DNA of 64,000 nucleotides from Flavobacterium oreochromis (GTDB lineage: Bacteria; Bacteroidota; Bacteroidia; Flavobacteriales; Flavobacteriaceae), in the NCBI RefSeq assembly GCF_019565455.1, contig NZ_CP067377.1, forward strand, positions 372,001 to 436,000, given 5' to 3'. Position 1 is the first letter of the stretch, and every line of letters begins with the position of its first letter. The notes below the pieces were generated by a model, which was not told where the DNA came from, did no database searches, and saw only the letters and a list, made by a program, of their open reading frames with translations. The position numbers and the translations under genes were made by a program. Shown in pieces: positions 28,715 to 36,912 of this stretch.

Positions 28715-28755
28715 ATAAAAAAACATATGTTATCAGAAAGGAGAGTTATACTCTG

Positions 28756-28857
28756 GGTTATCTTTCCCGCCTATGGCGAGGTAGAATGCAGCACCTTCTA
28801 CAAGTGTAGGGTTGCTAAGCGTTCACAGGGTCTATTCCCTCCCGCTTTCGTGATAAC
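28756..28857 (-). ncRNA. SAM-I (S-box) riboswitch upstream of metH
   Basis: On the minus strand the aptamer runs from GTTATC to GATAAC (closing P1 stem). It contains GCGGGAGGGAATAGACCCTG, then TGAACGCTTAGCAACC, and a CGCC-ATA-GGCG P4 hairpin followed by GGGAAAGATAAC. These match the conserved SAM-I core (GAGGGA, GCAACC, AAAGATAAC). High S-adenosylmethionine should terminate transcription at the hairpin directly before metH. Confidence 0.93.
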
Positions 28858-28879
28858 AACAATAAACTTATGAACTCTG

Positions 28880-28887
28880 CAAAAATA
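28880..28887 (-). promoter_or_regulatory. -7 promoter box for the metH riboswitch transcript
   Basis: TATTTTTG on the minus strand, about 22 bp before the aptamer, matches TAnnTTTG. Confidence 0.55.
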
Positions 28888-28994
28888 TTAAGAATTATGC
28901 TTGCATAAAAATTTTCCTAAATAATTCTAAAAAGCAATATTTAAAATTAAATAAAATCTACAAAAACATTATTTACTAGTTTTAAATTCTATCT

Positions 28995-31412
28995 CTAAAA
29001 CAAATCTCCTTTATCTGCCAAGCGCAAAATATCCCCAAAAACTCCTCGAGCAGTTACTTCTGCCCCTGCTCCAGCGCCTTGAATCACTATGGGACGTTCT
29101 CCGTATGACTCGGTATAGATTTCAAAAATAGAATCGGAACCTTTTAATTGTCCTAAAGCCGAGTTTTCGGGTACAGACACTAATTTCACTTCCAAAACTC
29201 CTTTATCTTGTTGTAAATCGCCAGACAACTCCCCAACATAACGCAGGACATTTCCTTTTTCCTGTGAATCTTTAGTTGACTGATAATAGTCGTCCAATTT
29301 TTCCAGACTATTTAAAAACTCGGTTGTGGTTATTTCACGTAAAGTCTCTGGAATCAAATTTTGAATGGATATTTCTTCAAATTCATTTTGTAAATCCAAC
29401 TCACGAGCTAAGATTAACAACTTTCTAGCTACATCATTTCCACATAAATCTTCACGCGGATCAGGTTCTGTATAGCCATTAGCCATCGCTTCACTTAAAA
29501 CCGCACTGAATTTTATATCTTCTACCGAAAAATGATTAAAAATATAACTCAACGTACCAGAAAACACTCCTTTTATTTTAGTGATGTTTTCCCCAGATAA
29601 ATGCAGTAATTTAATTGTATCAATAAGTGGCAATCCCGCACCCACATTGGTTTCATACAAGTAATTCTTTTGATTTTCTTGCAATATTTTTCTAAGTTTT
29701 TTATAAAAATCATACGACAACGTATTAGCCACTTTGTTAGAAGAAACCACATCAAAACCATTTTTTATAAAAGTTTCATAATGTAACACAAATTCTTTAT
29801 TTGCTGTATTATCAACCACTATTAAGTTTTCTAAATGATTTTCTTTTGCAAAAGAAATTACTTCATTAATACTAAAAGAAGCGGTACTTTCATTGATTAA
29901 TTGCTTCCAATTGTTTCCAATTCCGTTTCTATTTACTATCGCTGTACGTGAATTAGAAATTGCAAAAACATTTAACTTGATTCCTTTTCGTTTTTCAATA
30001 TTAGATTTAGAATCTAAAATTTGGTTAATTAAAGTCCCTCCCACAGTTCCGTGACCAAAAACAGCGATGTTTACTTTTTTTAAAGCTCCAAAAATTTCCC
30101 CGTGAATTACATTCAAAGCCCGTTTGAGTTCTGCCTTTTCAATAACCAAACTCACATTTTTACCAGTCGTCGTATTATTAAAAAGTATTGGAACAATTTT
30201 GTTTTTAATTAAGGATGAATAGGGTTTATGAAAGGTACTCAAATCCTGACCAATGATGGAAATTACCGCTATATCTTCACGCACTGAAATTGAACTCACA
30301 TCTTTTGAATAAAAATCATTTTCAAATTCTTTCTTGAGACATTCCAGCGCATCTTGCGAACGACTTGCACTCACCACCACACCAATCCCTCTTTCCGAAG
30401 ACCCTTGCGAAATAATACTCACGCTAATTTGATTAGCTGCTAAAGTTTTAAAAATTCGGGCATCGACTCCAACTTTCCCTAATAAACCTCTTCCTTCAAA
30501 ATTCACTAAAGCTACCTCATTCAAAACAGTTAACGATTTTATTCCTTCCGAAGTTTGTTCGGCAGTAATAAGTGTTCCCTCATTATCAGGATTAAAAGTA
30601 TTCAAGATTCGCAACGGGATTTTCTTCTCTACCAAAGGAATAATCGTCTTGGCGTGTAATATGGTGGCTCCAAAATTTGCCAATTCATTCGCTTCAGCAA
30701 ATGACAAGGATTTTATTTTCTGTGCATCGCTTACCAAATTAGGATCTGCTGTATAAATCCCATCCACGTGAGTGTAGTTTTGAAATTCCTCTACAGTTAA
30801 ATAATTCGCCAATAAAGAAGCTGTAAAATTACTTCCGTTGCGTCCTAAAGTGGTGGTTTCTCCTTTTTGAGTCGCACCAATAAAACCTGTTACTATTTTA
30901 ACTCCCTCATCATTTTCAGCAAAACGTTCCTGTACTTTTGCACGTGAAATCACATCGATAGGTTGTGCATTCCCGAAAGTATCATCGGTAACAATTACCT
31001 CACGAGCATCAACAAATTCAGCTTGAATACCTTTTTGAATCAATAAATTTGTTAGATATTTAGCTGAAAGTATTTCTCCATAGGAAAGAATCAAATCTTT
31101 AACTTTATCACTATAATCAGTCAATAAACGAACCCCCTCAAATAATTTTTCTAATACTTCAAAATCATTTTCGAAGTTTAATTGACTACCAGCTACTTGA
31201 TATACCTTAAAAGCATTCCATAATTTTGAATAATCACTTCCTTGTTTGGCTACTTCCAAAATTTGAATCAACTCATCGGTGGCATTAGCACGTGCTGATA
31301 CAACTACTGCTATTTTTTGATTGGCAAAATATTTCTTAGCGATGATTGCCACTACTTGTTCTATTCCTGAACCATTACTGAGGGATTTCCCTCCAAACTT
31401 TAAGATTTGCAT
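28995..31412 (-). CDS. thrA: ThrA, bifunctional aspartokinase / homoserine dehydrogenase
   Basis: Makes aspartyl phosphate and later homoserine, the shared precursor of Met and Thr. 805 residues: aspartokinase domain (about 1-290; MQILKFGGKSL, TTLGRNGSNFTASLLA), two ACT regions (about 300-450), and homoserine dehydrogenase (about 460-805; VNIAVFGHGTVGG Rossmann motif, GVFSGTLSYIFNHF, PDPREDLCGNDVARK). Start overlaps metX by 13 bp, so it belongs to the methionine-leader operon even though thrA is often paired with thrBC. This may be a Met-dedicated isozyme. Confidence 0.95.
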   Translation of the reverse strand: MQILKFGGKSLSNGSGIEQVVAIIAKKYFANQKIAVVVSARANATDELIQILEVAKQGSDYSKLWNAFKVYQVAGSQLNFENDFEVLEKLFEGVRLLTDYSDKVKDLILSYGEILSAKYLTNLLIQKGIQAEFVDAREVIVTDDTFGNAQPIDVISRAKVQERFAENDEGVKIVTGFIGATQKGETTTLGRNGSNFTASLLANYLTVEEFQNYTHVDGIYTADPNLVSDAQKIKSLSFAEANELANFGATILHAKTIIPLVEKKIPLRILNTFNPDNEGTLITAEQTSEGIKSLTVLNEVALVNFEGRGLLGKVGVDARIFKTLAANQISVSIISQGSSERGIGVVVSASRSQDALECLKKEFENDFYSKDVSSISVREDIAVISIIGQDLSTFHKPYSSLIKNKIVPILFNNTTTGKNVSLVIEKAELKRALNVIHGEIFGALKKVNIAVFGHGTVGGTLINQILDSKSNIEKRKGIKLNVFAISNSRTAIVNRNGIGNNWKQLINESTASFSINEVISFAKENHLENLIVVDNTANKEFVLHYETFIKNGFDVVSSNKVANTLSYDFYKKLRKILQENQKNYLYETNVGAGLPLIDTIKLLHLSGENITKIKGVFSGTLSYIFNHFSVEDIKFSAVLSEAMANGYTEPDPREDLCGNDVARKLLILARELDLQNEFEEISIQNLIPETLREITTTEFLNSLEKLDDYYQSTKDSQEKGNVLRYVGELSGDLQQDKGVLEVKLVSVPENSALGQLKGSDSIFEIYTESYGERPIVIQGAGAGAEVTARGVFGDILRLADKGDLF

Positions 31413-32395
31413 AATTCTATTTCTTTTGTTGTGTTTGTAAAAATTGATTTTAAAATTGTGTTGAGTTGTTCATATTCCATCAAAAAAGCATCGTGCCCGT
31501 GAATGGATTGCATCTCGAACAATTGCATTTTTTTGTATTGCTTTGAAAATTTATTATGTAATTCTCTGTTATCATTAGCTGTAAATAGATAATCGGATCC
31601 AATACACACCTGACAAATTTGAGCGGTTGTGGTTTCCAAAAAGGCTTCCATATCCTGCATTGACAAATTTTCACCAATCGTTTTAAGCAAATGATTCATC
31701 AATAAATACGATTTCAATTGAAAGCGATTTTTCAATGTTTCTCCGTGATAGTTTAACCAGTTTTCGACTTTATATTCATCTTCTGAAACTTTTGCATTTT
31801 CAAATTTTTGATTTAAAGATTCAGGTGTTCGATAGAGTAACATAGCGTGTGCACGTGCATCTTTAATAGGAGATGAAGAGTTATTTAAAATATTTTCTTG
31901 AACCAAAACATTTGCAATGAGCCAATCGTTTGCTTTCCAATTAGACGCAATTGGAATTAGAAATTGAATAGCTTTAGGTTGTAAAAAAGCCATTTCCCAA
32001 GCAATTCCTCCGCCTAAACTTCCACCAACCACGGCAAACAACTCATTAATTCCTAAAGTAAATAAGCCTTCCCAAAAAATTCGAGCTATATCTTGTGTTG
32101 TAAAATCCTGATAATTATCTACTAAAGGACTTCCATTATATCCATTCCCTGGAATATTGAAAGCGATTACCGAAAAGGCATTCAAATCGATAGTTTGATT
32201 AAATCCCACCAATTGTTTCCACCAACCTACCTCACCAGCAACATTAGAATTTCCTGTCAAGGCGTGATTAATCAAAACCACTGGAGCTGTTCCTATTCTT
32301 TGTCCAAAAGATTGATACAGTAGCGGTAAAAAAGGAAGTATTTTCCCTGAAGACAACTTGAAATTAAACAAGTCTATTTGATAGCAATCATTCAT
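31400..32395 (-). CDS. metX: MetX, homoserine O-acetyltransferase
   Basis: Alpha/beta hydrolase-fold acyltransferase that makes O-acetylhomoserine for methionine synthesis. 331 residues; VVLINHALTGNSNV, FNIPGNGYNGSP, nucleophile elbow VVGGSLGGGIAWEMA, and C-terminal SIHGHDAFLME (catalytic His). Start MNDCYQIDLF at 32395; an in-frame upstream ATG (32455) lies within the terminator hairpin and is not credible. Followed by thrA with overlap. Confidence 0.93.
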   Translation of the reverse strand: MNDCYQIDLFNFKLSSGKILPFLPLLYQSFGQRIGTAPVVLINHALTGNSNVAGEVGWWKQLVGFNQTIDLNAFSVIAFNIPGNGYNGSPLVDNYQDFTTQDIARIFWEGLFTLGINELFAVVGGSLGGGIAWEMAFLQPKAIQFLIPIASNWKANDWLIANVLVQENILNNSSSPIKDARAHAMLLYRTPESLNQKFENAKVSEDEYKVENWLNYHGETLKNRFQLKSYLLMNHLLKTIGENLSMQDMEAFLETTTAQICQVCIGSDYLFTANDNRELHNKFSKQYKKMQLFEMQSIHGHDAFLMEYEQLNTILKSIFTNTTKEIELCKS

Positions 32396-32427
32396 ATTTT
32401 TGACTAAAGAAGTTTTATAAATTCCAA

Positions 32428-32460
32428 TAAAAAAACCCTTTCGGCATATTACCAAAAGGG
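32428..32460 (-). terminator. Attenuator terminator before metX
   Basis: On the minus strand CCCTTTTGGTAATATGCCGA followed by AAGGG forms a hairpin, then a run of seven T. The 5' arm can instead pair with the leader: TATTGCCAAAA (in leader codons 24-27) is complementary to TTTTGGTAATA with one G-U pair, giving an 11-bp antiterminator. Confidence 0.8.
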
Positions 32461-32484
32461 CTCAACTATTAAGTTATTAAAAAA

Positions 32485-32577
32485 TTAACTCGATTGATTT
32501 TGGCAATAGCGTTCCGAGGCACACATAAGCATACCCATCAAAGTTCTCATCATAACTATCACTCTATTTTTTATCAT
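32485..32577 (-). CDS. Met-rich leader peptide of the metX-thrA operon
   Basis: A 30-residue peptide starting MIKNRVIVMMRTLMGMLMCA and ending CQNQSS. Six of the first 18 residues are Met (positions 1, 9, 10, 14, 16, 18). It is followed by a terminator and then metX. Position and codon content are those of an attenuator leader: ribosome stalling at Met codons when charged tRNA-Met is scarce would leave the downstream antiterminator free. Too short for normal gene finding; the peptide itself probably has no function. Confidence 0.8.
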   Translation of the reverse strand: MIKNRVIVMMRTLMGMLMCASERYCQNQSS

Positions 32578-32799
32578 TTTCTTATATCTATTTTAGCAAC
32601 ATCTAGCTGATTTCAACGGTAACAAAACTAGAATTAATTTCTTTTAAAATAAAATTTTTAGATTATTTTTCTAAATTTTACTATAAAAATGAAGTTAAAG
32701 CAAAATATTAAACCATCACAAATCTTTAAAGCAGAATAAAAAACTCAGAAAGAGCATTTTTTAGAAAATATTTTATTCAACTTTTTGAATTTGATATAT

Positions 32800-33657
32800 T
32801 TAAACAAAATAATCCAATATATGAGCTTTAGATATCATTGTTTTAATACTCCAAATAGTTACCAATAGCGCCACCAGAAATAAAGCTTTACGCTGAGGCA
32901 CTTTACCCACTAACTTAGCAGCCAAAGGTGCAGCAATAGAACCTCCAATTATTAATCCCGCAATAATAAACCAATGACTTACTCCTATAGAAATAAAAAA
33001 GGTGATGGATGCTGCAAGAGTAACAAAAAACTCTGCCATACTCACAGTTCCTATAACATATTTCGACTTTTTCCCTAAGGACAATAAAGTAGAAGTTACG
33101 ATAGGCCCCCAACCACCACCACCAAAGGAATCTAAAAATCCACCTGAAAATCCTAAAAACCCTGTTGCTACACTTTTCTTACGCACAATTGATTTTCTAC
33201 GTAAAGCCAATCGGAATAAGTTAATTCCCATTATTAAAGTATAAATGGATAATAACAAATAGGTTTCTTTTTCGTATTTGTCACCTAAGTACACTAACAA
33301 TAAAGCACCACCTATAGCCCCTACAACTCCTGGCACAGCCAACCAGAATAACAGTTTTTTATTAACATTACCAAATCGGTAGTGAGAAAACCCACTAATA
33401 CCACTCGAAAACATTTCTGCTGTATGAATGCTCCCACTTATGGCTTTGGGACTGATTCCGAATAACATCATACTCGTAGAACAAGTTAGACCGTAACCTA
33501 AACCTACTGCTCCATCTACCAGTTGGGCAAAAAAACCTACTGCTAACATAATATAAAAAGCACTAGGAATTTCGCTTGTAAATGAAATCATTTGGTGAAT
33601 AGACACAATACCAGAAAATCCGTAACCTAAAAACACGGCAAAAAACACTATCGACAA
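32800..33657 (-). CDS. TauE/SafE-family sulfite/sulfonate-type transporter
   Basis: Integral membrane protein of about 285 residues with eight or so hydrophobic segments and TauE-family motifs (GFFAQLVDGAVGLGYG, GISPKAISGSIHTAEMF, GFLDSFGGGGWGPI). At the end of the sulfate-assimilation operon, it probably moves a sulfur oxyanion or sulfonate; direction and substrate are not known. No ATG is available; TTG at 33657 or GTG at 33648 are possible starts, 8-17 bp after the cysG stop. Confidence 0.88.
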   Translation of the reverse strand: MSIVFFAVFLGYGFSGIVSIHQMISFTSEIPSAFYIMLAVGFFAQLVDGAVGLGYGLTCSTSMMLFGISPKAISGSIHTAEMFSSGISGFSHYRFGNVNKKLLFWLAVPGVVGAIGGALLLVYLGDKYEKETYLLLSIYTLIMGINLFRLALRRKSIVRKKSVATGFLGFSGGFLDSFGGGGWGPIVTSTLLSLGKKSKYVIGTVSMAEFFVTLAASITFFISIGVSHWFIIAGLIIGGSIAAPLAAKLVGKVPQRKALFLVALLVTIWSIKTMISKAHILDYFV

Positions 33658-33665
33658 TTGAAAAG

Positions 33666-34277
33666 CTAAACGTTGGTATTTCTTTTTTGCTTTTTTCTCT
33701 TTTTAGGATCGAGTGCTTCAGTAGCTTGGTTTAGCAGTTCTAACTTTTGTTGAAAATCACCTTTAATAGAATCGCGTAAGACATTCAAACTATCTAAATT
33801 TTCTTCAATAGAATCAGGAATCACATCTGTAAAAAACTCTCGCATTCTTCGGGCTAACACAGGCGATTTCCCATTGGTAGAAATCGCAATTTTCATATTT
33901 CCTTTATTTACTATTGAGCCTAAATAAAAGTCACATAATTCAGGTTGGTCTGCTGCATTGACTAAAATTTGTCTTTGGTTAGCAAGCTTCTTAATTATTT
34001 CATTTACTTCTTTATCATTTGTCGTGACAATTACAAAATCAATATTTTCTAAATCTGATTCTTCAAAAGCTCGTTCTTCATATTGTACTGAAGGTTCGTT
34101 TTTAATTTTTGCCAATGTGGTATCAAAAATTTCTTTCCCTACTAGCTTAATAGAAATAGTAGGATTTTGACGTAGTAAGGTTTCGGTTTTTTCAAGTGCC
34201 ACATTACCACCTCCTACAATAAGGAATCGCTTACTTTCTGTTTTTAAAAAAATGGGAAAAAGTGTATTACTATCCAT
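33666..34277 (-). CDS. CysG N-domain (precorrin-2 dehydrogenase / ferrochelatase)
   Basis: Converts precorrin-2 to siroheme, the cofactor of sulfite reductase. 203 residues; LFPIFLKTESKRFLIVGGGN (NAD-binding start), VVTTNDKEVN, VNAADQPELCDFYLG and ISTNGKSPVLARRMRE. It lacks the methyltransferase domain, which is the separate cobA in the same operon. Ends in a very basic tail. Confidence 0.93.
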   Translation of the reverse strand: MDSNTLFPIFLKTESKRFLIVGGGNVALEKTETLLRQNPTISIKLVGKEIFDTTLAKIKNEPSVQYEERAFEESDLENIDFVIVTTNDKEVNEIIKKLANQRQILVNAADQPELCDFYLGSIVNKGNMKIAISTNGKSPVLARRMREFFTDVIPDSIEENLDSLNVLRDSIKGDFQQKLELLNQATEALDPKKRKKQKRNTNV

Positions 34278-34282
34278 AATTC

Positions 34283-35013
34283 TTATTTACTTAAATCGAT
34301 GTTGTGATAAACAGAAAAACGAATAATATCTCTATCATAAAATTCGTCTCCTGTATTTTTTTGTTGAAACCAATTCATATAACCTGCTTCAACGGCAAAA
34401 TCTTTATTTATTCTATAATTTAGTGCTGCATATATCCTATTTTGGTCGAAAACATTTTTTACAATACTCCCACCTGTATTAAACATAACTTCGTCTTTCA
34501 ACTTAAAAACCAATACCTCTTTATCGGCTTTTGTAACTAAAGGAAAATCGAAGCCTAACAGGTATCTAAATCGGAGGTTTGAAAATACAAATCCTCCTCT
34601 TAATTCGTCCCCATCAGTTTGATGAAAAAATCGTGCTTCTAACTTATACCGATGATTTACTCCAAATCCTTTGTATTTTTTCTTTGAGGAGAAGCCTATG
34701 TCTGGTCGCAATTCTGGAACTATTAATTTACTTGTAGCTTCAGGATTATTAGGGCTTTGTAAAAAATATGTCATTCCTACAGAGCCATTAATATTCTCAA
34801 CTAGTTTCCGCTCTACATTGGCTCTAAAAACCAATTGGTGTTGGGCAAAAGGTTGAATAAAATGTCTTTCTTGAATTTCGCTAAATACTGTCCAATTCGA
34901 ATTAATTTTTAACTGATTATAATAGCCGTACCAAATTAATTGTTGATAATCTATTTTCTTTTGCGCTTGTATTGATAATGTTATTAGATACAGTAGGATG
35001 ATATTTTTTTCAT
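34283..35013 (-). CDS. DUF2490 outer-membrane beta-barrel protein (frameshift)
   Basis: Predicted 243-residue exported barrel protein after correction. The signal peptide MKKNIILLYLITLSIQAQ and first strand (IDYQQLIWYGYYNQLKINSN) are in another frame; adding one base to the T7 run at 35004-35010 joins it to VFRANVERKLVENINGS. Aromatic alternation and the C-terminal IIRFSVYHNIDLSK fit DUF2490. Function unknown; its place inside the sulfur operon suggests an outer-membrane role in sulfur-compound entry, but this is only inference. Confidence 0.8.
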
Positions 35014-35077
35014 TTTTTGTTACACGAAGTCACACAAAGTTTTTTCTCAAAGTTTCACGAAGTCTTTGTTTTATTTA

Positions 35078-35207
35078 GAGACTGTCCTAAAAGTTCGCAA
35101 TCTTGTCATTTCGACCAAAGGGAGAAATCACATAATACTAATTATGAGACTCCTCCTTGCGTCGGAGTGACAAACTGTGTGTTAATTTTTACTTTTTGGA
35201 CAGCCTC
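35078..35207. mobile_element. MITE-like repeat of about 130 bp between cysI and the DUF2490 gene
   Basis: Terminal inverted repeats GAGACTGTCCTAAAAGT (35078) and, inverted, GAGGCTGTCCAAAAAGT (ending 35207). Inside is a second imperfect inverted pair, TTGTCATTTCGACCAAAGGG and TTGTCACTCCGACGCAAGGA on the other strand. The whole could fold as one long hairpin. No coding capacity. Similar CATTTCGAC...GGGAGAAATC repeats are common in flavobacterial genomes (from memory). Confidence 0.7.
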
Positions 35208-35215
35208 CTGAAAAA

Positions 35216-36859
35216 CTAATTTACTATCACTCGATTCGTATAATCGCCAAAAGTTTCACCTTCTTGTTTTTCTTGCGTATAGCGACCTAATAGCACATCT
35301 ATTTCTTCTAAAATTTGAGCTTCGGTTTGTTTTTCTTTGTATAGCTTATTTAATCGTAAGCCATAACGATCGCCTCCTAACATAAAATTATATTGTTCTG
35401 GTCCTGTACCAATAAATCCTAGTTCAGCTACATACGGACGACCACAACCGTTAGGACAACCCGTCATACGGATGGTTAATTCCTCTTCTGACAATCCGTG
35501 TTTAGCCAAAAGTGGTTCTATTTTAGTTACTAAAACAGGTAAATAACGTTGTGCTTCGGCTAATGCTAATGGACACGTAGGCATTGCCACACACGCCATT
35601 GAGCTTTTACGAATATTACTTACGTTTTTTTCGATTTCATATTTTTCTAATAAGGCTTCTACTTTAACTTTGTTAGCTTCTAAAATTTCTCCTAAAATCA
35701 GGTTTTGATTTCCTGTAAAAATGAAGTTGCTTACGTTTAGTTCTGCCAATTCAAACAAGAAAGCTTTTTGTTCTGGTTTTACCACTCCGTGCTCTACAAA
35801 AAGGGTATAATACCATTGCTTGTCTGCGCTTTGCTCCCAACCATAACGATCATTACGCTCAGTAAACTTGTAAGATCGCGCTGGCTCTAATTGGAATCCG
35901 ATACGTTTTTCTAATTCGGCTTTGAAACCTTCTACCGTCATTTTATCAACGGTATATTTCAAACGAGATAATTTTCTTTCTACTCGGTTTCCAAAATCAC
36001 GTTGTACTGTAAGCACTTCATACACAGCTTTAAGAGTTTTTTCTTCGGTATCTGTAAATCCTAAAACATCTCCTAATCGCGGATAAGTCGACGCATTTCC
36101 GTGTGTAGTTCCTAATCCGCCACCCACTACGATATTAAATCCTTTTAATTCATTATTTTCAATAATGGCAATTAAACCCAAGTCATTGGTAAATAAATCG
36201 ACATCGTTACTAGGCGGAATCGCAATGGCAATTTTGAATTTACGTGGCAAGTATCTGTTTTCATATAACGGATCGGCTTCTGCGGAGCGTTCGTAAATTT
36301 TTTCTCCATCGATAAATACTTCATAATAGGCTTGTGTTTTAGGCAACAATAGCGTTGAAATTTTATCGGCATAGGCGTGGATTTGGGCGTGTAATGGAGA
36401 TAATTGCGGGTGAGAACTAGCAATTACGTTACGGTTTACGTCACCACACGCAGCAATAGAATCCAACTGTGCCAAGTTAAATCCTTGAATGGTCGGACGT
36501 AATTCGTGTTTTAATAATCCGTGTAACTGTACGGTTTGACGGGTAGTAATTTTTAAAGTTCCTGTTCCGTATTGTTCCGATATATTGTGTAGTGCTATCC
36601 ATTTTTCGGCATTGATCGCACCGCCTGGAATGCGCAAACGAATCATAAAGGAATATAATTTGTCTAATTTTTTAGCAGCTCTTTCCGCACGTCTGTCCCT
36701 ATCGTCTTGCACATACATTCCGTGAAACTTTACTAATGTTTCATCGTCTGGTCGTACATTTCCGGTGTGGTTATCGATATCGATACTTTCTTTTAGCGTT
36801 CCTCTTAATCCGTCGCTATTGATTTTTATATATTCTACTGGTGATAATTTCTCGCTCAT
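35216..36859 (-). CDS. cysI: CysI, sulfite reductase hemoprotein (beta) subunit
   Basis: Siroheme/4Fe-4S enzyme that reduces sulfite to sulfide. 547 residues; TGTLKITTRQTVQLHG (siroheme/substrate site), NVIASSHPQ, and cluster-binding cysteines in ACVAMPTCPLALAEA and RMTGCPNGCGRPYVAE. Pairs with the flavoprotein CysJ immediately upstream in the operon; a 29-bp palindromic repeat lies between them. Confidence 0.96.
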   Translation of the reverse strand: MSEKLSPVEYIKINSDGLRGTLKESIDIDNHTGNVRPDDETLVKFHGMYVQDDRDRRAERAAKKLDKLYSFMIRLRIPGGAINAEKWIALHNISEQYGTGTLKITTRQTVQLHGLLKHELRPTIQGFNLAQLDSIAACGDVNRNVIASSHPQLSPLHAQIHAYADKISTLLLPKTQAYYEVFIDGEKIYERSAEADPLYENRYLPRKFKIAIAIPPSNDVDLFTNDLGLIAIIENNELKGFNIVVGGGLGTTHGNASTYPRLGDVLGFTDTEEKTLKAVYEVLTVQRDFGNRVERKLSRLKYTVDKMTVEGFKAELEKRIGFQLEPARSYKFTERNDRYGWEQSADKQWYYTLFVEHGVVKPEQKAFLFELAELNVSNFIFTGNQNLILGEILEANKVKVEALLEKYEIEKNVSNIRKSSMACVAMPTCPLALAEAQRYLPVLVTKIEPLLAKHGLSEEELTIRMTGCPNGCGRPYVAELGFIGTGPEQYNFMLGGDRYGLRLNKLYKEKQTEAQILEEIDVLLGRYTQEKQEGETFGDYTNRVIVN

Positions 36860-36877
36860 TTTTTTACTGTTGTTTAC

Positions 36878-36906
36878 ACCTGACAGGTTTTTAAAACCTG
36901 TCAGGT
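36878..36906. repeat. Palindromic intergenic repeat (cysJ-cysI)
   Basis: ACCTGACAGGTTTT and its exact reverse complement flank one central T, giving a 29-bp palindrome between cysJ and cysI. A related palindrome lies between cobA and cysK. It could act as an mRNA processing or stability hairpin or be a selfish repeat. Confidence 0.8.
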
Positions 36907-36912
36907 ATCCTA

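Noticed and set aside
28691..28726. Upstream ATG at 28726 as the metH start
   Set aside because: It lies within the riboswitch expression platform and would add [11 protein letters not shown], unlike the family. ATG 28690 fits MetH.
32485..32577. Threonine/isoleucine attenuator for thrA, as in E. coli thrL
   Set aside because: The leader has Met runs and almost no Thr or Ile runs, and the first gene is metX.
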